15,272 nt of DNA from Oehlia diaphana. Its lineage: Eukaryota > Glomeromycota > Glomeromycetes > Glomerales > Glomeraceae. Within the stretch, counting starts at the first letter, position 1. Each line of letters starts with the position of its first letter. The notes beneath the pieces are model-generated. The model saw only the letters and a program-made list of their open reading frames with translations. It was not told the DNA's origin and did not search any database. Below are positions 8,218 to 15,272 of the stretch, piece after piece. A program made the position numbers and the translations under genes. The stretch lies in assembly GCA_003833135.1 (NCBI GenBank), contig QZLH01001222.1, forward strand, positions 9,224-24,495, given 5' to 3'.

Positions 8218-9436
8218 ATGTCTTCTCTCCCCAACCTTCGAAACCTTGCTTATAGCATTCTTAAAAATCTTGGAGACGAAATTGTTAATGGCAGGGAATT
8301 TACCGAACTTGGAAAATGCTCACAATGCGATAAAGAGATCCTTTCTCTTAACTTTGAGGCGATTACTGTATTATCATGTGGCCACGTATATCACAGGGGA
8401 TGTATTGAGAAAAATTATCTACTTACGCAAAAAAATAAATGTCTTATTCCTAATTGCACTGCAACCGTTGAGTAGATTATCTCCGAACGAAGATTTTCTG
8501 TATCATCTCATTCGAGTACTTCATCGATAGCTAGGAGAATGAGCAACCAACTTCAGATTAATTCGTCAGAAACACAAGAAGGCCTATCAAACCAAGAAAT
8601 GGACGTGGACACAGATGGCGATATAGCATTAATGAACGAACTAGGATTTCTAGGCGGAAAGGAGCAAAGTTCGTCCAAGACTACTGAGGACACTAGTGGT
8701 CAAATCAAACGCCTTATTTGTGAACAATGCTCTGAAGAAATCTCCCTAGAATTCACGAAACCAACTATTTTTTTACCCTGCAAGCATGTTGTGCATTACG
8801 ATTGCATTAAGGATTCTCGCAAGATGTGTCCTACCTGCCCTTCGTCTGAAACGATGTCAGAGATAGTTAGCTTTGCTAACAACGATCCGAGTGATGCACA
8901 GAAAAAACGTACTAGGGAATCATCCGCATCTACCGAAAAATCGTCTAGCAAGAAAATGAAAAAGTCCGGTGGGAAAAAGGTATCGGGTACACTAAAGCAA
9001 CTTATAGAAGAATTATTAACCGATATTCCTGTTGTTGGTGGAATCTCAGAGGAATCAAGTTGTGCAACAGATACCAGGAGTATTTTTTTACAACTCTCCG
9101 ATAAGATAGACATGCCGAAACAAAAAACGAAGATGCATCTCGTGACCTTATCTCCAGCTACTTTGATTTTGGGGAAGCTTTATATAATCGATATAAGGAG
9201 CTAAAACCCACTTATGGTAAAGAAGGAGCAAGGGCTTTGGTCAAAAGTGAGGTTAGGAAGGAGATTCCTGAGACGATGATGCTTTGAAAAAAAGAATGGA
9301 AAGAGCCCGAAAGATGTTTAGAATTTTCGATACTATAGGCAAAGAACGGGTAAAGTTAAGTTTCATCTTAAATCTAACTGTAGATGATACCGATTATGTA
9401 ATTGCCGAAGTTTTAAAAGGAGCAAGTTCCGCGTAA
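8218..9436 (+). pseudogene. Tandem RING-H2 protein gene with a stop between the RINGs and two frameshifts
   Basis: ATG 8218 opens a frame with a RING-H2 finger: Cys34, Cys37, Cys54, His56, His59, Cys62, Cys75, Cys80 (last spacing x4 rather than x2). TAG at 8473-8475 interrupts it, but the same frame continues through IISERRFSVSS into 8539-9204. That part has a second RING-H2 (Cys61, Cys64, Cys81, His83, His86, Cys89, Cys97, Cys100, counted from 8539), then a Lys-rich stretch (KKRTRESS..., SKKMKKSGGKK) that could be a nuclear signal. Frame shifts near 9110-9115 and 9272-9276 move coding to ISSYFDFGEALYNRYKELK and then to MERARKMFRIFDTIGKERVK, ending at TAA 9434-9436. RING-H2 proteins commonly act as E3 ubiquitin ligases. 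The C-terminal module resembles the one at 3500-3650. Two short proteins translated separately (8218-8475 and 8539-9204) remain possible. Confidence 0.75.
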
Positions 9437-9660
9437 TACTGCGCCATTCTACTGCGCCCTGGTGACATGGTGTCCCGCCTCGGCAATTAGAAAAATAGTG
9501 TTTTCTTGTAGTTGTATTTCAAATATATTAATAAAGCATTTTATAAAAATTTTGCCCATATCGAGCTGGTAATTTTTAACCATGCATTGACGATCACCGC
9601 TAAATGTATGTTTCGTAATCATTTCTTTCGGCAGATCATAATACTGCGTCCTGGTGACAT
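9437..9660. repeat. TACTGCGCC-type direct repeats after the RING gene
   Basis: A 19-bp word, TACTGCGCCCTGGTGACAT (9450 on), recurs at 9642-9660 with one C to T change. The shorter TACTGCGCC also occurs at 9437-9445, and outside this stretch at 4948-4956. Such GC-rich words are unusual in this AT-rich DNA and may be transposon ends. Confidence 0.5.
9530..9535 (+). terminator. Polyadenylation signal AATAAA
   Basis: AATAAA lies ~95 bp after the natural end of the RING gene, in a TTAATAAAGCATTTTATAAA context typical of a eukaryotic 3' end. Confidence 0.4.
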
Positions 9661-9950
9661 TACTTTTTTTTAGCTATACATAATCTGGTTGGCCGATCAT
9701 CTCGTGATTTATAGAAACTCTCCAGCTCTTGGAACTCTCCTAGAACTTTCGAGGAACTGGCAGGGAACTAGGGGAGATCTCATGTGAAACGATATACAGT
9801 ACATCATGCCACAAACTGATTTAGCCGAAAGCGCTGTGCATATGTATGCAAATATAAAATTAGCTTAGCCGAGATATGGCCCTATTTAAATCCCCGATAT
9901 GCTCGTAATCAAATAAAAATGAATCTGATATTTATTATAGTATACTTGTT
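9661..9950. other. Upstream region of the 10025 gene
   Basis: No coding frame. A stretch at 9712-9770 repeats GAACTCTCC / GAACTTTC / GAGGAACT words. A TATTTAAA at 9883-9890 could be a TATA-type element, though it is 135 bp from the ATG. Confidence 0.35.
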
Positions 9951-9989
9951 ATAAATCACTATAAATCACTAAAAATGATATAAATCACT
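9951..9989 (+). repeat. ATAAATCACT short repeats in the leader of the 10025 gene
   Basis: Exact 10-mers ATAAATCACT occur at 9951, 9961 and 9980, the first two in tandem. They lie 36-74 bp before ATG 10025, in the probable transcription start region. Confidence 0.7.
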
Positions 9990-10024
9990 AAAAACACTAT
10001 TTTATCGCTTAATCATTTATAAAG

Positions 10025-11730
10025 ATGGATTTAGATAGTAATGCCTACTATAAGCTTTGTTCGCCAGATCGTGTGATAGATATAATGAGATAATAAAAGC
10101 AATACACCTTTTACAACATAAACATGATAATGAAACACCAGAAATGTGGTGCTCCCGTATTCGTGGTCCATTTAGAAAAATACTTGAAGAGAATCCAGAA
10201 ATATTTTCTAAGAATGGATATATTCACATGTATGCAAAGTTTTATGAAGATGGTAAAGGGTTCTATCCTAGCGGAAATCTAACAAATTATATATATTGTA
10301 GTGTGTGTGACTCCCTAGTATTCATCTTTGAAAGGCTTATAGGTGAATTTCTCTATCGAGATGGCCACTTGAAGAGATGTATTGTTAGCAAAGATAACCC
10401 AATCGAACATGTAAGAAGAAAAGAAATTCTCCAAGCTATTGATAGGAGGAAATTTCAGATCTAGCAGTATAAACAGTATATATTACAAGAAGAGGCTGAA
10501 ATAAAGCGTCTTCAGCTAGAGCTTTCATCCCAATCTACTCCACATTCGGAAAAGGATAAATTGGCATCAGTATCATATGATTATGATGGTCGTTCAACTG
10601 GCTATAAAGCTTACCTTTCAGCTAAAGCAACAGTAGCAGAAAATACTATGCCAAGTACTCCAAATTTTGAGCCAGCTTATATTCCACCTGCCAGACAAGA
10701 AATGGTTTCGCCAACTTCTTATCAATCATCGGCTCCAAATGAAACCATAAGCGAAATATTTATCTCGTCTCGGTATGCAAAACAAATAACTTACTACCAT
10801 CTATAAATAACCATAATCAGCCCACATTAAGATTGAAAGATGGGACAAAAATCACATTTGTTTAACTGACTGATTTTGAGAAATATCTTAATTATAGACT
10901 ATTGCTTTTAACTGAAGATTAATATTATTTAGCCAGAAGCGCAATGTATAACATTCTTATTTTTTGTGCTATATAATCTGCATTCATGATCGCCTAGTAT
11001 AATTGTGATATACGAGCTAAAGGCACTATGTATGATCTGCCTATTCTGGGTTAGATCCTCTAATATATAACTATTTTAGTGAAGTATTTCAGGAAGATCA
11101 ATGAAGCGATCTTGGGGATTTTTGATTTCTAAATACTATAATTATGGCTTTGAAAATTTCTATGCAACAGTTATCCAGCGAGCTTATAGGAATTATAAGA
11201 AGAGACCTGAATCTTTGGCAAAACGGATTTGGGAGGCGGTGAGGAATGATGATACTCCTAATAAATAAAAGTATTTAGGTATTATTCTTCATGATGAGTA
11301 TTTTTATTATATTAATGGGGAACTAATAAAATTTAACATGAAAATCTATCATTTTAATTATCTATATAGGCTCACCTTATATGATGCTAGAACTTGGGCA
11401 GAAGAGAAACGAGAATAATTAGCGTACTGATTAAATTGGTTAAGCGTTGAACTTGTTAAAAAATCATTACAACAAGAAGGTTATGTACTTCTTTCTGGTA
11501 TATTTGAATGGCCTATCATGATAAAATGGACACAGAATCCCAAATATTATCTTGATACTGAAGAAAATTGCATTTTTAGGTATTTTGTTAAAAAGGACAT
11601 GTTGGGACCACGTGACATAGAATCCATAAAAACCCATAGTCGGCTAACTAGTGACTGGTGGTATAAACCTAAAGTATGGTTAGAAGATTCTCAAAACAAA
11701 ATAATGGGCATATACGGTGCTAATCAATGA
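10025..11730 (+). pseudogene. Unrecognised gene, heavily decayed by stops and frameshifts
   Basis: ATG 10025 gives MDLDSNAYYKL. A shift at ~10053-10061 leads to a frame (10060-10806) with SCDRYNEIIKAIHLLQ, PEMWCSRIRGPFRKIL, a cysteine pair in YIYCSVC, a helix (KQYILQEEAEIKRLQLEL, after TAG 10462-10464) and a Ser/Pro-rich linker. A second shift (~10770-10785) leads to a frame to ~11130 with LRLKDGTKITFV, YYLARSAMYNILIFCAI and ILVKYFRKINEAI, carrying stops at 10863, 10920, 10974, 10995, 11052 and 11061. A third shift (~11110-11125) leads to a frame to TGA 11728-11730 with NFYATVIQRAYRNYKKRPES and SRLTSDWWYKPKVWLEDSQ, and stops at 11266, 11416 and 11428. Together this would be a ~560-residue protein. 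I do not recognise the family. Treating it as one gene is inferred from collinear same-strand frames, and two adjacent genes are possible. Confidence 0.6.
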
Positions 11731-11814
11731 TAGGAAAAGATCGGCCAGACAACCAGTCAGACGACTATAGCTTGCAAGGCTTTGAGTGTTCGAGTCTGTA
11801 TCATCTGAATAATA

Positions 11815-11835
11815 CTGTATTTTAATAAAATACAG
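11815..11835. repeat. 21-bp palindrome CTGTATTTTA-A-TAAAATACAG
   Basis: Perfect 10-bp arms with a one-base centre, ~85 bp after the end of the 10025-11730 gene. It could form a hairpin at a transcript end and reads AATAAAAT on one side. The role is inferred. Confidence 0.55.
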
Positions 11836-12040
11836 CTGTATGCATGCGTGATACAATAAACACGTTTTGCGATCCTCGTTAAAGTGTATATGATGTAATG
11901 AGTGATACACCACAAATCATCTGTAACTCTGTGTGACTGCTTGTATGACAAATCAATTTTCATATATAAGAAATTGATCTCCAAAAAAATATTTCGAATT
12001 TTTTCTCTAGCAATGTTTAGCGGAATATCATTTATTGGGT

Positions 12041-12091
12041 ATATGCTCTGGAGCTACAGGTTATTTCTACTGTCCTCCTACCAGAGCATAT
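12041..12091. repeat. Inverted repeat ATATGCTCTGG ... CCAGAGCATAT
   Basis: Perfect 11-bp arms at 12041-12051 and 12081-12091 enclose 29 bases. It could be a hairpin RNA or a small element scar. No protein frame or target duplication supports either. Confidence 0.55.
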
Positions 12092-12355
12092 TTATATAAT
12101 GTTACTAGGCCTTTATTACTGAGCGGTCGGACAGGTGAAATAAAGAAAAAAGTATGTATATGCATATTCTCTCAACGTCTCTGTAAATGTTGAGATTTTC
12201 AATGCACATTCCACATGCCCTTATTCTCTAACACAAAATTTTGGCGTAAAGTACCTTGCATATTTCTCCTATCTCTTCCCAAACACAGAACTCGAGCTCA
12301 AAGAAATGAGAATGTAGGAATGTGAGACATTTAAAAAGGCAGTATGACGAAAAGG

Positions 12356-12362
12356 TATAAAA
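12356..12362 (+). promoter_or_regulatory. TATA box (TATAAAA) of the 12434 ORF
   Basis: TATAAAA lies 78 bp before ATG 12434, matching the spacing at the other genes of the window. Confidence 0.5.
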
Positions 12363-12433
12363 TTTACTGTACATTATTTTTTACTTCACCTAGCAAGCTT
12401 TTACTAACATATAACTTCTTATTATATTAAAAC

Positions 12434-12711
12434 ATGGAAGAGTTTTTTTTAACCAGAGAACCCCTCGATATCATCAGAATATTCACAGCATTATATACAC
12501 GAGTAGAACAAGGTGAATGGTCAGGCATTCTTGAAAAGAAGGTGGAGAACTTCACAAATGTCTTAGAGAAAGTTTTGAAACAAATCCCCTTAGATGATAT
12601 CGAGTGAAGAAAGAAATTTCAAAGTTTTGGTACTGGGAAAAAACTAGCGAAACGGGTAAGGCGATAAACTATTTTCATGATGAATATATGAATATGATGA
12701 CATGTTTTTAG
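12434..12711 (+). pseudogene. Small helical ORF of 57 codons, probably a 5' exon cut short by a stop
   Basis: ATG 12434 to TGA 12605-12607 encodes 57 residues beginning MEEFFLTREPLDIIRIFTAL, with an amphipathic C-terminal half (GILEKKVENFTNVLEKVLKQ). Past the TGA the same frame reads RKKFQSFGTGKKLAKR, a basic stretch, up to a GTAAGG donor at 12656; a matching TTTTTAG acceptor ends at 12711. The stop context (DIE*RKKFQ) would fit CGA to TGA, as in the other broken genes. No convincing exon follows 12711, because the DNA turns into repeat-rich transposon sequence, so the gene looks truncated. The family is not recognised. If the short form is real, it would be a 57-residue acidic helical protein. 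Confidence 0.5.
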
Positions 12712-12731
12712 GTTTTCTAGTATGGTATAAT

Positions 12732-12945
12732 CACTAGCGAAGGGCTAGTGGTCCAATTCAGATATCCATTTATCTGCAAACAGATAATTTGTGACCTCCA
12801 TTACGGATACGGATTTCTACCAATAAAAAATCTGGGTAAATCCAGATAAATCTGTGCAGATAAATTCAATTCACAGATAATCCGGATTGCAGATTTATCT
12901 GGATAATAACATAATAAACAGATAACAACAGATAAAAAAATTTTA
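12732..12945. repeat. CACTAGC palindrome and AGATAA/TTATCT subterminal array of the - strand hAT
   Basis: CACTAGC-GAAGG-GCTAGTG (12732-12750) is a perfect 7+5+7 palindrome. Downstream to ~12945 lie many CAGATAA, CCAGATAA and TTATCTG words in both orientations, mixed with ATCCGGAT-like words. They sit beyond the 3' end of the - strand hAT transposase gene, where hAT elements carry short transposase-binding repeats. The exact transposon end is not determined. Confidence 0.55.
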
Positions 12946-14265
12946 TTATTATAATTGAAAAGTTGAAACAATAGTTGCAGTATGGTTTATTATTTATTGT
13001 TTATTATTATATTATCCATTATTATATCACAATACGATGTAAAAAATAAAGTTTCAAAAAAATAAAAGAACGAAAAGATTTAAATACTTTTCATGTAGCT
13101 TTGTCATATTAATCGGCATAATTAATATTTTAAAGGAAAAATTCCTCCAACCAAACGCCAATTCTTCTTACAAAACACCAAATTTTCCAACATATTTGGC
13201 GCCAACTGTGTTCTTTTTATGGTCATAACATTATCAGCTTCGCTAAAAAGTCTTTCACTTGGAGTAGATGTGGCGGGGATAGCCAAATACTTCCTTGCTA
13301 ATTTTGATAGCACTGGAAATCTTGTTTTATTAGTTTTCCACCATGTTAAAAGACAATTGTCATGATGAATCTTAGATAACGCTAAATAATTAGCTACTTC
13401 GTCAACGTGAGTAACATTATCTTGAAATATCCTCGCTAATAATGAATTTGATGAAACTGGTTGTAATTCAACTTCTTGATTTTCACCAGTTAATATCCTC
13501 ATATCTTGATATGCATTTCTTAATTGCTCTTGAGATCTAAGGCGCAATGAATTAGACGCAAATCTAAGTTCTTTAAATCATGGATCCAATAAAGCAGCCA
13601 ACATCTCTTGCTCCTGTGGAACTTCCCAATAATGATTCATTGCTTGGTATAATGCTGCTTTAACACGCTTATCAAGATTGATGCAATTTTGTGGCATATT
13701 AATGTTAATTTTTCTACGTATAGGTTGTCCAGAAATAGGTTCATCTTCTGGTGCATCTTCATAGCCAACATCATCATCAAATGCTATATTTTGACTGGTT
13801 AAATCTATAACTTCCACATCCGAATTATCATCTGGTAAAATTTTTTGATTAATTATTGCTAATACACTATACATTAAACTAATGGTTGTGTATTTACTCC
13901 CGCCTAAATATTCAGTTACTCTGGCAAAATCTTCTAAAATTATAATTAATTTACCGATTTCTTGCCATTCATTTTCTGTTAAATTTATTTTTTTTAGTCG
14001 TTTTCCATCACGCCGTGTTGAAGCATCAGGATCAATCAACATAGTAAATGCCAGGACATTAATAAAATCTTTGATTTTTATTAAACGTTTTCATGCAAGA
14101 TAGCTAGAGTTCCACCGAGTTTCTACATCAGCAATCATTCAGAGGTATCCATCATTATTTTCTAAATTCTGTAATAAAATAATTTTTTGAAGAAAATACA
14201 TTAATTAATACTAAATAAATTGATTTAATAAAATGGAGTGCATTTTTTTAACATAATAGAGTAAT

Positions 14266-15168
14266 TAGGGCTCCGATCGGTATTGGTAAATACCGAACCG
14301 AACCGATCGGTTTCGGTATCGGATCGGTTTCGGTTTTGCAATTTATCGAAACCGAACCATTTGGTAAATTATCGATCAGTTTCGGTAACTGCGGTTTCAG
14401 TATCGGTTTTGCGATTTACTGAACCGATTTACCAAAGTTAAAAAACGTTGCGAAACGTTTTTTAACATGTAAAATTAATAAATAAAAAAACGTTTTACAA
14501 CGTTTTTTTATCAAAATAGTTAAAAAACGTTGCGAAATGTTTTTAACATGTATAAAAAAATGTTTCGCAACGTTTTTTATTGAAACTGTTAAAAAATATT
14601 TCGAAACATTTTTTAACATGTAATTTGGCAATAAAAAACGTTTTTCGTAACGTTTTTAATTATTTAAACAAAAAATGTTGCGAAACGTTTTTTATTAATA
14701 ATTTTATAAAAAAACGTTTTTCACAAACGTTTTTAATTGTTTTAATAAAAAATATTGCGAAAACGTTATTTATCAAGTAATTTAATAATAAAAAACGTTT
14801 CGCAACGTTTTTTAATTGTTTTAACAAAAAATGTTGCGAAACCGTTTTTTTTTATTAAATTGCTTAATAAAAAACATTTTCGCAACGTTTTTTTAATTCT
14901 TTTAATAGAAAATGTTGCGAAAACGTTTTTTATTAATAATTTCACATTTTCGCACGTTTTTTTAATAAATAATGTTGCGAAAACGTTAAAAATCGAACCG
15001 ATAATAAATCGGTAAATTGGTTCGGTTTTCGGTAATTACCGGTCGGTTTCGGTACTGATGATTACCGAAACCGATCGGTTTCGGTAATTAACAATACCGT
15101 TACCGATCAATTCAGTTCAGTTTCGGTTTTGGCAAAAACTGTACCGAACCGAACCGATCGGAGCCCTA
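14266..15168. mobile_element. 903-bp non-autonomous hAT-like element (MITE-type) with 8-bp target duplication
   Basis: Terminal inverted repeats TAGGGCTCCGATCGGT are perfect over 16 bp (14266-14281 and 15153-15168). The flanks AGAGTAAT at 14258-14265 and AGAGTAAT at 15169-15176 are an exact 8-bp duplication, the length made by hAT transposases, and a T-AGGG end is common in hATs. Both ends (to ~14435 and from ~14990) are filled with CCGATCGGTTTCGGT / GAACCGAACC subterminal words. The middle is a palindromic tandem array. It encodes no transposase, and open frames across it are artefacts of the repeats. The sharp ends and matching flanks suggest a fairly recent insertion, into the intron of an already related-type element. 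Confidence 0.92.
14435..14995. repeat. Alternating GTTGCGAAAC / GTTTCGCAAC tandem palindrome array
   Basis: About a dozen copies of a core near GTTGCGAAAC or its reverse complement, each flanked by A-runs and T-runs (AAAAACGTT...AACGTTTTTT), alternate in orientation with AT-rich spacers such as TTAATTGTTTTAA and TTATTAATAATTT. The repeat period is ~55 bp per core or ~110 bp per inverted pair. Variants include GTTTTACAAC, ATTTCGAAAC and GTTTTTCACAAAC. Single strands would fold into serial hairpins. Confidence 0.85.
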
Positions 15169-15272
15169 AGAGTAATAAATAATCTAATAAATAAGTAATA
15201 AATAAAAATTTAATTACCTCATTATTATTAAGATGGTTGGTATTTTTTTGAATCTCCAGTAATTTTTCCGTT

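Larger units (their letters stand above)
11731..12355. other. Intergenic region with two inverted repeats
   Basis: No gene supported. It contains a 21-bp AT-rich palindrome and an 11-bp inverted pair (listed separately), and a TTCGAGTC word near 11788-11796 that recalls a tRNA B box but lacks a foldable tRNA around it. Confidence 0.5.
14169..15217 (-). other. Candidate intron of the hAT transposase, enlarged by an insertion
   Basis: On the - strand the donor GAG|GTAATT is at 15217 and the acceptor TTATTACAG ends at 14169. Removing the 903-bp inserted element and one 8-bp target copy leaves an AT-rich intron of 138 bp. Exon reading frames join in phase 0. Splicing is inferred from sequence only. 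Confidence 0.65.
13122..15272 (-). pseudogene. hAT-family transposase (5' end outside window), three stops, intron disrupted by another element
   Basis: Read on the - strand, exon bases 15272-15218 (...TEKLLEIQKNTNHLNNNE) join 14168-13122 across a GT-AG intron, in phase 0. The following residues show the hAT core signature DVETRWNSSYLA, then a long catalytic-domain stretch, the LLDP (stop) FKELRF motif, and the C-terminal dimerisation domain (LLTWWKTNKTRFPVLSKLAR, ATSTPSERLFSEADN, LVFCKKNW), ending at TAA 13122-13124. In-frame TGA stops lie at 14139-14141, 14091-14093 and 13578-13580. The last replaces the Arg of the usual LDPRF/Y motif (CGA to TGA), and 14091 sits where Trp fits (TGG to TGA). 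Transposition in the nucleus would have been its role, and this copy is dead. It is a different hAT subfamily from the 1-344 fragment. Confidence 0.88.

Noticed and set aside
1734..11430. Reassigned genetic code (TAA/TAG = Gln) explaining the many in-frame stops at Gln-like positions
   Set aside because: The intact Crinkler has no internal TAA, TAG or TGA over 689 codons and ends with TAA; several stops replace Arg or Trp; frameshifts accompany the stops. Decay explains all of this better.
11730..11815. Possible tRNA because of a TTCGAGTC word
   Set aside because: No A box at the right spacing and no cloverleaf stems could be found; the presumed T-stem does not pair.
14435..14995. CRISPR-like array
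   Set aside because: The repeats alternate in orientation with variable AT spacers, lie inside a transposon with terminal repeats, and the DNA is eukaryotic.
14416..15015. Open frames with KNVAKTFF-like repeated peptides on both strands
   Set aside because: They follow the palindromic array of the MITE-type element; low-complexity and mirrored on both strands.

Overview
The window is AT-rich eukaryotic DNA, probably from an arbuscular mycorrhizal fungus of the Rhizophagus type (Glomeromycotina). This is an inference from gene content: a Crinkler (CRN) effector with a P-loop NTPase plus nuclease body, SAM-domain and RING-domain family members of the kind that are heavily expanded in those genomes, hAT transposase relics, TATA-type promoters and short GT-AG introns. 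No bacterial operons, rRNA genes, convincing tRNAs or CRISPR arrays are visible.

Layout. 1-745: the 3' part of a hAT transposon on the + strand (transposase dimerisation region, a CATCGACTC minisatellite, and a candidate terminal sequence ending at 745). 762-1033: a worn relic resembling a Crinkler N-terminal domain. 1351-2407: a broken SAM-domain gene. 2592-4058 and 4195-4716: a broken coiled-coil gene with CPxC modules, possibly one locus. 5081-7440: the one clearly intact large gene, a two-exon Crinkler of 689 residues (CRN ubiquitin-like domain, P-loop NTPase, PD-(D/E)xK-like nuclease, and an RG/AT-hook tail). 8218-9436: a broken tandem RING-H2 gene. 10025-11730: a broken gene of unrecognised family. 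12434-12711: a small ORF with its own TATA box and a candidate intron. 12732-15272: a hAT transposon on the - strand. The intron of that transposase holds a 903-bp non-autonomous element (14266-15168) with 16-bp perfect terminal inverted repeats, an 8-bp target duplication and a core of alternating GTTGCGAAAC palindromes.

Main pattern. At least 20 in-frame stops interrupt otherwise clean reading frames in the decayed genes. Where flanking residues allow a guess, nearly all look like CAA/CAG/CGA to TAA/TAG/TGA (C to T) or TGG to TAG/TGA (G to A). That fits cytosine deamination or a RIP-like process acting on repeated families, while the Crinkler in the middle has no internal stop. The genes do not form a pathway. 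The window reads as an accessory, transposon-rich compartment in which multicopy signalling or effector families are born and decay, with one effector-type gene apparently kept.
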